Below, one piece after another: positions 10,530-22,135 of a stretch of DNA of 64,000 bases. A program made the translations under genes and the position numbers. How positions within the stretch are numbered: the stretch's first letter is position 1; each line of letters opens with the position of its first letter. This stretch comes from Varanus komodoensis (lineage: Eukaryota; Chordata; Lepidosauria; Squamata; Varanidae): contig NW_025336259.1 in the NCBI RefSeq assembly GCF_004798865.1, positions 248,001 through 312,000 of the forward strand, written 5' to 3'. The notes under the pieces were generated by a model, which did no database searches, had not been told where the DNA came from, and saw only the letters and a program-made list of their open reading frames with translations.

Positions 10530-13387
10530 GTGAGTCCCGATGGGGGGGCTCTCCCTCCCTCCCTCCGGGGTGCAGGGCTCTTCGGGGGCCGCCTCTCGCT
10601 TTCCCTTTCCCCGCTCGCCTCCCCTTCATTCGACCCCACTGCGGCGTCCCCCGGGGTCATTCCGGGTGACTGCCTCGGGAGGCGCCGTGCCCGCGGGGGG
10701 TTTTCCTCCGCCGCCCCCGATTTTGCAACCCCCCCCCCGTGCCTGCCTCGGGGCTCGACTCCCCTTCCCGGGGGAAATGACCCTCTCGGCGTCTGCCCGG
10801 CCCCGGGCCCTGCGGAGGTGGGGACTGCAGCTGCCCTGTTCTGGCCTCCGACGCATCGGAGGGGCGCCCGGTTGGGAGTGGCTTCACCGAAGACCCATTC
10901 AGATGGGAGTGCGGGGGGGGGCGACGATCGGGGCGCCCCACCTGCCTCCTTTCCAGCCCCTCGCACTCGCCCCTCTGCAGCTGGAGCTTCACCCTCCAGC
11001 GGATTCTGCTCCTCCTCTGCCTGCCGTTTCTGGGGGCAAGGTGTATTACTGGGGTACCTGTCCTGGATGCTTTGCAGCCGGCAACCCCAAGTACGGGCCC
11101 GGTCCCTTTGGGCCAGAAAACCCCATAGGGAGGGCAGGGACTCGAGCTCCTCCGTGCCCTCCTGGTTGACACCTGCCAGTCACCCCTTGTTTGCCGTGAC
11201 CCCAGCCGCCGCCCGTTCCCGCAGCCCTGGGCATCTGATGCCGTCCGGAGACCTCGGCTGCAGCTCCCGTTGTGCTCTGGATGGGCATGATGGGCGTTGA
11301 AGTCAGAGCAAGCTGGGGGGAACCGGACTGCCTCTGTGCTCGGCCTCCAAGGGGAGCTTTCACGGGATTAGTGGGGCCGGCATCTTTCATCCCTTCTAAG
11401 TGGGCAAAGGGGACTTATTTATTTTTATTTATTTATTAAAACATTTCTGTGCCGCCCCTTGGGGTCCCCTGTTCATACCGAGTCGGATGGTTGGTCCATC
11501 TAGCCCAGGGCTGCTCTGCGAGATCTTGGAGCCGGCTGGCTCAGTACCACCTCAAGCAGCACGAGCCAGTTTGACCTGGAGCAGAAGCGACTCCCGCTGC
11601 TTTCCGAAAAGCAAGTGTGGCAGGTTCCTTCTGATTTGGGTGGGTGCGTTGCTCTAACCACAACACGCCAGTCCGCCTTGTGCCCCATTTCCACCGCTGC
11701 ACACGGGCACGGCGTCTCTCACCCGAGCTCCATGTGTGTCAGTGGGTCTCCTCTAAGTAGGAGTAGGACTTTCGATGCATGCCACAGTAACCCCTGTGTC
11801 ACGACTACGCAGCAGCGTCCCGACCGAGGGAATGGAATGCGCTTGTCGGAGTTGGTCCGGGCATCCCTTTCGCCTTCTCATTCCTCCTTGCTCCCCTGTT
11901 TCAGCTCTGCTAACCCTTGACCTGCTTTAAGTGTTGATTCGGGCCTTTGTTCCTCACAGATGAGCAGATCATCTGCAACACTTCAACGCCCCCCCCAAAA
12001 GCCCCCCCACTCTCCGAGGAGCACAGGAGCGGCCTCTCGTGGGCCTGGCTTTGCTCTGCCTGGCCCACTGTTACAGACGCTGGCCAGCAGCCAGAGCTTC
12101 CAGGGAGCTGGGCACACGTCCTTCCCAGTCCCGCCTGGAGATTCTGTTGGGAACTCAGCCCTCCAGATGTAACTTGGCCTTGAGCTGCAGCCCGTCCTGC
12201 ATCCAAATCCATGGATGGGCAGTATTTTTAGGACCAGCCGGAATGCCACGAAAGTGTGCCGGCTTCAGGCCTTTCCAAATTCTTCTGTTTGGCTGGCTTG
12301 AGCACAAAGCACAAAGGGGGGGAGAGAGAGGCAAAAGCCGGAGAGTAGACCTCAAATTGGGCTGAACGTCGGACACCTGTGCGGCGACATTTCTGCCCAG
12401 CAACGCCGCTTGCGCATGTCTTTCTCTGTCGAAGGAGCGTGGCTTGTCCTAGCCTGTTCTCCTTTCTGAGTAATAATCTGGTCTGAGTGCAGATTACTTC
12501 TGGGCTATTAACGTTGCGCACGGAGCGTGATCTTGTTTGCTGTTGATGCCAATTGCTTGTCGTAAATGGTGCCAAAGGGTGACTAGAACAGCCTCTTTAA
12601 CAAGCTCTTGCGAAAGAGATTACCTTCGTGTAGGACATCTCTTGCTGTACCCAAAGGCGTGTTAGGGGGCAGCCCGCTGGAGCTGAAGCCCCACATCTTT
12701 CCTCTGGAACCCCGAGTCTCTGGGAGGTTGCCTGTCCTCCAGCCCTGCTCTCCAGAGGCGCCCCTGGAAGTCAAGGACTACTGAGCCTGCTTTACTCAAC
12801 CTGCTGGAGGGTTATTTTTTTCTGAAATCAAATGCCCCCCTCCCTTGTCCAGGCATCTCTCTTCACAAACGGGGTTGTCCTTAAGAGAAGGGTCCTTTAA
12901 CCCCACACAGATTTGCAAGCACATGTAAATCTCCAAATGCAAATCCTGACTTCCCTTTGTCCTGTAACGCTGAGCCCCTGAGTTCCCCGGCATGGGCATT
13001 ACTTGCTCTCTTAAGTCGGAGTTGCAGAGTTTGCAGAAAAGGCCCGTCCGGGTGCCTGCTGAGCGTTTCCTTGCGTGGGTTGCTGTCTCTGCCATTTATT
13101 GCTAGTGCAAAGATGGCCCGTCAGTCTCTGGGCTGCTGCTGCTAAAATGGGAATCCGGTGCCAGTGCAAACAGGCTCCTGCTTTGGGGAGTGCAGGGAAG
13201 CCGTGAGCTGCCAGTGCAAATCAGCTTTGCATGCAAATCAGCAGATGTGGGAAGGCCCGATCCGGCTTTAGCGTGGGCCAAGGCCTCAAAGTGTGGCTTT
13301 GCATCATTTCTGTAATCCTGGAACTGCAAGTCTGAGCTGGTGCCCCTGTATTCAGACGTGTTTGTCTCTTCCCTTTTGCTCCCCTAG

Positions 13388-13542
13388 GATAAGTATTATG
13401 ATTATTAGGTGTCGTCCTTCAGCTCATTTTTCTATGGAAAGTCAAGGGAGCCGGACTGTGGGGGCGTTGAACAGCTTTGACGAACGGGACACTTTTAGAG
13501 AATCCTGATCAAGCTGCAGCGATCCTGACATACTTGACTAAG
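13388..13542 (+). other. UCP2: UCP2 non-coding exon 2
   Basis: A pyrimidine-rich acceptor ending CCCCTAG at 13387 and a donor GTAATT at 13543 bound 155 bases, close to the size of the second untranslated exon of mammalian UCP2. The exon holds an upstream ORF of 36 codons, the length described for the inhibitory uORF of mammalian UCP2. That coincidence is the main reason for the call. Splicing onward to the coding exon near 15.79 kb is inferred. Confidence 0.7.
13398..13508 (+). CDS. Upstream ORF in the UCP2 5' UTR, 36 aa
   Basis: ATG at 13398 opens a frame of 36 codons that stops at 13506-13508, wholly inside predicted non-coding exon 2. An A at position -3 gives the start a moderate context. 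The peptide begins MIIRCRPSAHFSMESQ and ends DERDTFRES. In mammals a uORF of the same length in UCP2 exon 2 represses translation of the main ORF, and its C-terminal part matters. The same length and place here suggest the control is conserved; the peptide itself has not been compared with others. Confidence 0.65.
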   Translation: MIIRCRPSAHFSMESQGSRTVGALNSFDERDTFRES

Positions 13543-15790
13543 GTAATTCTGGCTTTGGAGGAGTGGGAAGGGTCCAGTCACATCTTGGTTTGCTGTAATT
13601 CCATGCGGTCATGGGGAAAGAGCGTATCTGATTCCGATTCAGTGCAGGGAAGAAAAGGTAACCATTCACTTGTAGCCAGATCATGCTTTTCCACTTCTTC
13701 ATTCTTCTTTCCCCTTTCTGCAGAACGGTCAGTTAAGGGGAAAAGAAAGGCTGCAGAATGTGCTTTAGTCAGTAGCACCCTCTGCATGGATGCTAGAAGC
13801 CAGGGACCTACGCAACAGAATTTTTAAAAGCCTCAAAGCAAGAATTGGCCAAACCTATGTGCTGTGCTTTACTAGGCGGTCTGTTCTGCAGTTCTAGTAG
13901 TGCTCAGCAGAATTGCACTACTTAGGCTGCAATACATTCTGCATCCTAAATTCCTTGATTTCCGTTTTGAACAAGGGAGTGAGTTTCTAGACCCTGGGGA
14001 TGCAGAGCTAGGGCTGAAAACGTGTCGGTGACACCGGTTGTGCCCTGGTCCCAGGCATTGTCACCAGTGAGGGAAGGGGTCAGATCGCCCTAGAGAACTT
14101 GTACCTTTCTCCATGAAAAGCACAATGTCTTGAACAAGCAGTTCTTGATCCTCGCTGTGACTTTTGCAGGATAAACAGTTCAGGAGTTTCTTGGCATCTG
14201 ATCAGCCCCAGGTGTTTAATCTGGTTTACCATCTGTGGCATATTCAAGCCGGTATTTCGCCATACTGCTGTGATTTCTGGCTACAGGCCTAATTTCTTTT
14301 TCTCACCAATCCTGCTAGTTCCCTTCTTCTCAGAAAAGAAAAAAAAAAAAAGCATCCAAACCTTTGGGAATGAGAAATCCGCCCTCAGGACTTACAGGCA
14401 GTAATTCCAAAAACCTACTCTGGCAAGCTGCAGAGGGAGCCATAAGGGGTGGGGGTGGGATGGGAATCCCCAGACCGTGCGCCCATGGCTAGAGGCTTTC
14501 TGGAGAGCCCTGGAGGTTCCCGGCAGGCTGGGTCTGGCCCAGAGGCCTGTCGCTCAGTCCAGTCACCTTGATGTGCCTTAAAGAAAAGCAGATTCCTCAG
14601 GTTATGGAAAAGCCATCCAGCGAGGCCGGGATGCAAAGCTCCCGTTGTGGGGCTCACCCTCTGGAGCGAACCATTTTCAGCAATCAAATGGTGCACTCAC
14701 CCCAGAAGCCATGCGGGGCCTCTGCCGACTGTTGCTTAGCAACAACCAATCGGGGAGCTGCTTCAGCCGCACAAGATGCATCTTCTCCTGTTGCTGGGGC
14801 ACGAGGCCTAGCATCCAACGCAGCCTGGGAAAACGCCGTGGCGAGTCCTTGGTGATTCTCACAAGAAAGGGGAATGCTTCATGCGTGGCCTAAACTTGCT
14901 GGCTTCGTACCGTGCCGCAGCTTTCCCAAGCTGGCCTGCCAGCCTTGCTGGCTGGGGACAATGGGAACTGGAGGCCTGGACCCCCGGCAGGCGCCGACTT
15001 GGAGTATGGAGTGTGCCATAGAAAGAACGGAATGGCTCTCGGCCTGGAGGGCGCTCAGCGTGCCGTGTGGTGCTGCGCGCGAAGCGGGTGAGAGGCGTCG
15101 CACCGCCCTGCAGCTGCTGGGGAAGCCCGAGGCTACCCAAGCTGCTCCCAGGCAGCTGCGGAGGGCACGTTCCTTCCTGTTGCTTCCAGAATCCGGAGCG
15201 TGCAGCATCCAAGTCTCCTCCAAACGAGGCATTTGGCCAGCAAGGGGAAATGCAGAAGTGAGGCAGGGGAGGAGCAGGGGCTAAAAGTCCTGGATAGGAC
15301 CCCCTGCCCTTGCACTTTCCTCCTGTTCAGCATTTAGCAAAAACGGCTTGCGTGCGGGAGGCCACGGGAGCAGCCCGGGCGCTGGATCAGGCCCAGGGTC
15401 CATCCGGTGCAGCTGTTGTTCATACAGAGGCCAACCGGCCGTCTCGAATGCAAAACCCACCTATGCTGAGGGCACATATGCCGGCAGACCTGGGTTTATG
15501 GCTCTGTAACATGTGAACCTGCCCTGGGTGTTCCTGGTGAGCCTGTTCTGCTGCAGCAGTTTGAAAATGCAGAGAAGGTCTTTGGGGATCAGTGCCAGAC
15601 TGTTCCTTTTCTCCGTGCGATGTGCTCGGCCTTCCCCCATATCGCGGATGAGAGGAACCTTCTGTGTTCTCCCAGACAGGGGCACAGGTCACTTGTCTCG
15701 TCCTTTCGCCACGTCGGCACGCCGCGGTTTTCCTCCCTCCTTCCTCCCTTGTGTCCACCGCATCTGTCAAGCCGGTGCGAAGCTGTCAGG

Positions 15791-18700
15791 ATGGTTGGAT
15801 TCAAGCCCACCGAAGTGCCCCCGACAGCCGCCGTCAAGTTCGTGGGTGCTGGAGCAGCTGCCTGCATAGCCGACCTGCTCACCTTCCCCCTGGATACGGC
15901 GAAAGTCAGACTGCAGGTGAGCCGCCGGGCCAGAGCAGCCGTCCACGGACGATGCACGGAAGTAGGCGTCCTGTCGCCTTGGCTGAGCATCCTCCCTCCC
16001 TCCCTCCCTTGGGGTCCACAAAAATGCAAGTTCACATTCCCCGAGTTTCTGTGAGCTCGGTCCTTTGATGTTCAGCACAGTTACTTCGTGTGTGAGTGAT
16101 GCGTTTAGCTGGTCTGGCACCGTGGTGAGAGAGCTGGCCGGGCCTTGGGAGATCTGGGTCCTCGTCCCCACCTGCCTGCGACTCCCGTGGGGTGACTCTG
16201 GACCAGTTAGCCTCAGCCTAACCTACTTCACGAGGTGGTTGTGGGTGTGGAGTGCAGAGGACGGTGGTCACGGAAGCCACCTTGAGTCCGGGACAGGAAG
16301 GGAAAGGTGGAGAATAAACACAACAACATTTGTATTGTGTGTGTCTCTTCCAGCCAGGGATCTTTGCTTTCATTGCTCTTATCTTTGTTGGCTGGTGATT
16401 GGAGATAAGAGCTTTCCTATGCCAGAGGAGGGGGCAAGACCTGGGAAGGAAGCTGAGGGGCTGGGTGCGGGCCTTCAGGCTGGAGGTCCCCTGTCCCTAC
16501 GCTAGAAACAAGTGCATGCAGAGGCTTCTCCCTGGACTCATGTATAATTCATCCTCCTTTCCTTAAATGATCAAGGACAGAAGTGCAGTGTATCTTTCCC
16601 TTGCTCTCCTGGGCAGAGTGAGATTGCCCTGCTCCCAACACAGACCTCTGGCTGGCCACCGTTTGTGACAGGTGCCCGGTTCGCGGTGAAATCTTCCTCC
16701 CCCACCGCACGATGCTCTCTTGCGCAGATCCAAGGCGAAGCGAAGCGGGCCGTGACAGCCAAGCCCACCAACTACAAGGGGGTCTTCGGCACCATGGCCA
16801 CCATGGTGCGCAACGAAGGGCCCCGGAGCCTCTACAACGGCCTCGTGGCCGGCCTCCAGCGCCAGATGAGCTTCGCCTCCGTCCGCATCGGGCTGTACGA
16901 TTCGGTGAAACAGTTCTACACGAAAGGGTCGGAGCGTAAGTTGGCCTCCTGCTCGGGGGGCAAAGGCTGAGGGGGAGGTGCTGGGGCTGAGGTCGACGGG
17001 GCAGCCCTGTTTGCTGGCCCCAGAGCCCGCTAGCTTGAACCCAAGTGCACAGGCTGACAGTGCCTACCAGGTGGAAAGAAGCAATGCTCTCTGTACTTGC
17101 TCAGAGATACCTAGAACTGAAAACAAGCTCTCTGACTGAACAGTGAGAAGGTCATTAGCATGCTTCAGTTAGCGTGGAAGTTAGAATCAGTCAGAGCCAG
17201 TGCAGCGCAGGGCCACAAGGTTGGTGGCCGGTTTGCAGGGGAAGCCGCATGAGGCGAGACTGAGGGAACTGGGCCTCTTCAGCCTGGAGGAGACTCAGAG
17301 GGGATCTGTTGGCGACATACAGGTACGTGAGGGGGTGTCACACGGAGGTGGGGAGAGGCCTGTTCTCCCCTGCAGAGGAAGGCAGGAAGTGCTCCAACAG
17401 AGCAAAGCTCAGGGAACCCAGGTTCCATTTGGATGCCAGGAAGCACTTCCTGACAGTCAGGACCCCAAGGGTGTGGAATGGGCTTCCACGGGGGGTGGTT
17501 GAGGTCCCACTGGTGCGGGTGTTCAAGGACAGGCTGGACATGCCCATGGTGGGCATGTCGTGAATGGAGCCAGCTGGTGCCGGAGGTCCCTTCTTACTCG
17601 CTCTGTTTCTATGTTTCTATGAAGTATGTGGCTCAACAGAACTGAAAAGATCATTGAAGTAATTGTGGACAACAGACTCAACATGAGCCAACCATGCAAT
17701 GCAGCTGCCAAAAGGGCAAATGCTATTTTGGGATGCATTACCAGAAGTATGACTTCCAAATCACAAAAAGTAGCAGTTCCTCTGTGCTCCTCCCTAGCCA
17801 GACCTCACCTGGAATACTGTGTCCGATTCTGTGTCCGTGGCCAAGTCCTGGGCTGCAGGTTCCTCCATTCCCTACAGATGGAACTTGGAAAGTGTCTGTG
17901 GAACAGACCTGTAAATACCTGTAGGCAGCTGGGCAGGGAGACCTTTGCAAGCTGCAACAGAGCCAGTGCTTAGGTTCAGTTTCCCAGTGTGCCACAAACT
18001 GCTTGTCAAGGTGTCTGCGGGCAGCTAAACTTTGGAGACAGGCTAATTTGTGCGGGTTGTGGGAGGCAGTGGGGGGAGGGGGGCTCTGGCAGTCCAAATC
18101 CTTCTGTGGGGCTGGGTCCCGGTGGACTCTGATCTGTGGTCATTTGGCTTCTGCGGGTGCTTTGAGGGGGTCCCTCCTTGCTTTTTAACTGTGCCGCCGT
18201 CTCTTGTCGATTTTGGCAGATGCCGGCATTGGCAGTCGTCTCCTCGCGGGCTGCACCACCGGCGCGATGGCGGTGGCCGTGGCCCAGCCCACCGATGTGG
18301 TGAAGGTCAGGTTCCAGGCGCAGGCCCGGATGGAGGGCAGCCGCCGGTACCAGGGGACCCTGGATGCTTACAAGACCATTGCTAGGGAAGAGGGCCTCCG
18401 GGGCCTCTGGAAAGGTTGGTAAGGGGTGCCTGGAAAGGGCTGTGGGGGTCTGGCTTTGCGGTCCCCGTTTCAGGGTTTCCGGCTTGCGCAGAATCACGGA
18501 GAGATCTCCGACACCTGCCTTTTGTAGATCGGAAGTGGGCAGTGGCTTGACCGCCAGATGTTGGGACTACAACTCCCAGCATTCCTGGCCACGAGTCATT
18601 GTAGCAAGGGCTTTTGGGAGCTGAAGTCCCAGCCGTCTGCCCACCTGTTCTCAAACTGCATTGAACAAGATGTGTGGGGGCATCAGGTGCTTTGCTGAAG

Positions 18701-21520
18701 TTCCCATTTCCTCCTGAGCCCACTGGGCAATTTTCCTGCAGCCTAAATCAAATCCTAGCTCGATCGTAGGCCTTCCTGCAACGTTTTAATGCACGATGTT
18801 ATAATGCAGGCATCGCTGCGGGTTCCTTGCACTCCCTCGGTGTGCTTCCTGCTCGGTTTGTAAGGCCAAAATCTGGCTTTAAAAAAGGACAGGTTAAACT
18901 TGAGGTCCACCAAAGCCCTGAATTCTCTGCAGCGAGGTCAGTGCAAGTCCTGAGCTGGTAGATGAGCTGCCTTGAACCCTCTTCAAAAAATCCGGTACCG
19001 TGGCCGCTAATGATCTAGCGATCAAGCGATGTTTTGAGACATTAATTTTGCCCGTTACTTTTCTAAAGCCCTTTACCTTTTCCCTCCCTCGTCTAGGGAC
19101 TTCTCCAAATATCACCCGGAATGCTCTTGTGAATTGTACCGAGCTTGTGACCTACGACTTGATCAAGGACACGCTCCTGACGTACAACCTCATGACAGGT
19201 TGGGACAATAGAGCGAACGGAACTCTGACTCAAAGACGCTTTGAAAGTTGGCCCTGACGAAAAGTCAGGGGCCTTTGATGTGGTACAGCCCTTGCTGGGT
19301 CAGCCTGTACCAAAAGAATGCAGCAGAGGCCCCTTGTGTGAAGGTCTGTGCGCACACACACCAATCTCCCAGGAAAGCTTACTCCTGCGGTGCCGAGCCC
19401 TTTCCACCCAAGGGCCCTGCTGTGTCTTGGGGAAGCTCTCTGGAACTGCCCCCAGCAGGGGTGGAAGGAAAAAACTGACGGGCCCCGAAATGCCAGCATG
19501 TTTTAGCCGAAAGCGACTCCTGCCAGGAACCAACTCTTAGGAGAGGCGTTTCCTCTTTTTTAGAACGGGGAAAAGAAATGTGCACAAGCTGAGGAAACCC
19601 CCAGATGATGCCAGGGACGCGTGAGGGCGTCGTGGTTCAGGGTGGAATTGGCCTAGGGCCTCAAGGTTTATTCCTGTAATGTTCCCAGTCGGAGAGGATT
19701 GTCTCTGGCTGTCTGGACCATGTTTTTATACGAGAAACGTTTGCTCCAATATGTCAAAAACGTTCTCCAAAATGCTGATCGGTATGAACCTGTGGGCCGC
19801 CCCCATGGCCGGCTGTGAGTGGAGCAGCTCGACATAATCCGGCGTTGTCTCGGCCGGACGCCAGCATGGACGCCCTTGTCCAGCTCATCCCCGCCTGCTC
19901 TGTTCCCCCTCCCACCCAGATAACCTCCCGTGCCACTTCACCTCCGCGTTTGGGGCCGGCTTCTGCACGACGGTCATCGCCTCCCCGGTCGACGTGGTGA
20001 AGACCAGATACATGAACTCTGCCCCAGGTCAATATGGCAGTGCCGTCAAGTGCGCCCTCGCCATGCTCCGAAAAGAGGGGCCCCTGGCCTTCTACAAAGG
20101 GTGAGTCGGGGCTCTCTCCGTGCCCTGTGAGGCTGCCGGGAGCTCCTGGAGCCGTGCAGAGCGACAGGGCTCTTGCTCGTTCTGAATTGCCGGAGGTAAT
20201 TTACACACCATGTTGGGGCAGCTGGGTAGGTTCAACCCACAGTGCTGAGCTTCTCCTGTGCGGAGGGCCAGGAAAGTGTCGTGGTTAAGAAGATGGGACT
20301 GGGGCTCAGCAGCTGGGTTGTAGTCCCCCACCCCCCGCCCGAGCCGTGGAGCCGACTGAGTGACTCTGGGCCAGTCACAGACTCTCAGCCCAGCCTACCT
20401 CACAGGGTTGTTGTTGAGGGGATAAGCGTGAGAGCAGGAGGGGGAGAACAGTGTGAGCTGCTTTGAGTTCTTTAACAGAAAAAAAGCAGGTTATAAATCT
20501 ATTAAATAATGTAACTGTCTTCCTCACCTCGCTCAAGGAGGGCTCTTGGGGGACCTCCACGGTAGCAGATCTTAGGGTCTGGGCAGGCTCATATGGACGG
20601 AGATCTTCCCTTAGATTTACCCCCCAAAAGAAGCCAAAAACAAGCACTTCACAGAAGGCGAGTTTTTGTTCATGTGGCCCCCATGCAGAAATCCTAGGCA
20701 ATACCCGCCCAAAGTTCAGGCTGGACACGCACCCTCTCCCCCGCCTCGCAGCTTTCCCTTTCTTCTATTTTCCAAGGATGCATCTGGAACTCACGGGGCT
20801 TGGAGGTGTTTCTGGAAATGAAGATGAGCAGTTGGCTTTTTGTTTAATTTTGAAACATCTTCAATGGGTTTCAAAGGAAATCAAGCTAGGAGGTGTTTCC
20901 AGGCCCCGTGGTACCTGCAGCCCTCATGTTGGCGATCCTGTGCGCGCAAGAACCTTTGCATTACGTTTGGGCTAGGAAATATACCAAGCAAAACGTTCCT
21001 TTAAAAGGGAGCTGACTCTGGCAGGATTGATGCATCAAAAAACTTCCTGTTTAGTTGATCTGGAAGCTCAGGAAAGACATAGAATATCCTGGGTGGGCTA
21101 GAGCTTCTGTATAGCCTGAAGGGCCTGATCCTGCCTAATTTTGGAAGCTGAGGAGGTTTTGGCCTGGCTGAAACCTTAACTATTGTGAAGCGCCCAGTGG
21201 CCTTCGGCAGCGGGCAGCATAGAAATGTAACGGAATAAAGAAATCATGGAAGAGGCTTGGTTCTGGGTGTGGAGGGCAGGTGCCGCATCCCGATCCGGGC
21301 TGGCCGGCACACGCAGCCGAGTGTGTCATGGCGGCAGCTCCTCTGCATCGGGGCTCTAACAGCGTCTCTCCCCCCCCCCCCACATCCCCGCTCTCTCCCT
21401 TCCAGTTTTACGCCCTCGTTTCTGCGGCTGGGGTCCTGGAACGTGGTGATGTTCGTGACCTACGAGCAGCTGAAACGCGGCCTGATGGCTGCCCGTGGAT
21501 CGCGGGAGGCGCCCTTCTAG
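15791..21520 (+). CDS. UCP2: Mitochondrial uncoupling protein 2, six coding exons
   Basis: SLC25-family inner-membrane carrier; family knowledge associates UCP2 with C4-metabolite export and limiting of mitochondrial ROS. Coding exons: 15791-15916, 16728-16935, 18220-18414, 19097-19198, 19920-20100, 21406-21520. All are GT-AG and in phase, giving 308 aa (human 309). Carrier motifs PLDTAK (about residues 33-38), PTDVVK (about 135) and PVDVVK (about 233) are intact. UCP2-type features are [38 protein letters not shown] and the C-terminus SREAPF. Exon sizes 126, 102, 181 and 115 equal those of UCP3 here, as expected of a tandem duplication. The acceptor of the first coding exon is either at 15789 or about 20 bases earlier. 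Intron 2 carries CR1 insertions. Confidence 0.97.
16095..16325 (+). mobile_element. MIR-like SINE in UCP2 intron 1
   Basis: The copy has GAGATCTGGGTCCTCGTCC, GGGTGACTCTGGACCAGTTA, CAGCCTAACCTACTTCACGA and a GGAGAATAAACA end. It is a plus-strand member of the tRNA-derived SINE family, moderately diverged, and lies in the intron between coding exons 1 and 2. Confidence 0.7.
17185..17623 (+). mobile_element. CR1-type LINE 3' end in UCP2 intron 2
   Basis: The coding part starts [25 protein letters not shown], continues with FSLEETQRG, and ends with the [11 protein letters not shown] stretch before the tail that closes with TTTCTATG repeats at 17607-17622. It matches the minus-strand element at the left edge of the window. 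It is 5'-truncated. Confidence 0.8.
17624..17850 (+). mobile_element. Second CR1 RT fragment in UCP2 intron 2
   Basis: Directly after the first CR1 tail, the frame encodes [20 protein letters not shown], then [17 protein letters not shown] and [13 protein letters not shown]. This is a segment of the CR1 reverse transcriptase that lies upstream of the part encoded by the preceding copy. The two are therefore separate insertions, with the first probably inserted into the second. Confidence 0.7.
18530..18645. repeat. Palindromic repeat (MITE-like)
   Basis: Two arms read GGGACTACAACTCCCAGCAT and, about 50 bases on, TTTGGGAGCTGAAGTCCCAG, so the unit is an imperfect palindrome. Related units lie at 22.1, 23.5 and 51.6 kb. 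The structure resembles a small non-autonomous DNA element rather than a SINE. Confidence 0.5.
20270..20510 (+). mobile_element. MIR-like SINE in UCP2 intron 5
   Basis: Landmarks are GTGGTTAAGAAGATGGGACT, GAGTGACTCTGGGCCAGTCA, CCTACCTCACAGGGTTGTTG and TGAGCTGCTTTGAGTTCTTT, ending in an AT-rich tail. This is a well preserved plus-strand copy. Confidence 0.8.
21090..21240 (+). repeat. Degraded LINE tail in UCP2 intron 5
   Basis: The end of this stretch (GTGAAGCGCCCAGTGGCCTT to GGGCAGCATAGAAATGTAA) resembles the hairpin tail of the L2-like LINE, with many changes. The part before it is unassigned. Confidence 0.4.
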
Positions 21521-21904
21521 CCGCCGGATGGGTGCACTTGGCAGAATCTGCCTCTGCCCAGCTCTTCCCTTTCCACCCCTTCCCGGCCGACGTGTCGACA
21601 TTTCTACCTCTCTGTGCAACTTTCTGCGTGTGGCTTCAAACGGCTTCTGTCGTGCCCTTGTGCTTCTGGTCCGCGACGAGCCCACTGCTTTTAGCAATGG
21701 GTTTTTAATGTGCTCTTGTTCAGCCTCTGTACTTTTCCCTTTTAAGATTGTCCTCTTTGCTGGAAGCACCTCACTGAGTTTTGAAGAATTTTAGACCGCA
21801 GAAACTCGAATTTGAGGGCTGCATGCGAGCGCTCGGTCAGCTTTTCTTTCTACGCAGACGGGCAGGCATTTTTAAAGATAGATTTGAGATATTTAAGGTG
21901 CTTT

Positions 21905-21910
21905 AATAAA
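21905..21910 (+). terminator. UCP2: UCP2 polyadenylation signal
   Basis: AATAAA occurs 385 bases after the UCP2 stop codon, a normal 3' UTR length for this gene, and precedes the convergent gene DNAJB13 by about 2.4 kb. Confidence 0.75.
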
Positions 21911-22079
21911 GGCTATGCAAGAGACCAACCATTGACCTGTTTTTCGGAGCTGTTTTTCCCTCTCGGGGGAAGGAGGAGGCCGCACTCGCACTGCACAGGG
22001 GTCTGGAATCAAACCCTGGGATGTTGTTCCCCTGAGCAGACTTTTGCCCCAGTGGCAACCATTCCTCATCCCCAGCCAG

Positions 22080-22135
22080 CTGTGCTGGTCAGGGCTGATG
22101 GGAGTTGCAGTCCAGCGCATTTGGCGGGTGCTGGA
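22080..22135. repeat. Palindromic repeat, one arm
   Basis: The segment CAGGGCTGATGGGAGTTGCA followed by GTCCAGCGCATTTGGCGGGT matches one arm of the palindromic family seen at 23.5 and 51.6 kb. Confidence 0.45.

Larger units (their letters stand above)
9600..10900. promoter_or_regulatory. UCP2: CpG island at the UCP2 5' end
   Basis: The sequence becomes very GC- and CpG-rich, with many GC boxes, in contrast to the AT-rich spacer on the left. Long open frames run through it on both strands, but only because stop codons are rare in such composition. The island contains a TATA box (10371) and a donor-terminated exon (to 10529), which identifies it as the UCP2 promoter region. Confidence 0.75.

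Noticed and set aside
10101-11300. A 399-codon plus-strand open frame through UCP2 exon 1
   Set aside because: It crosses the TATA box, the predicted exon and its donor, and has the same low-complexity composition. It is a by-product of the CpG island.
18530-18645. The palindromic repeat as a possible microRNA hairpin
   Set aside because: The arms are too long and too repetitive across the window, and a DNA-element origin is simpler.
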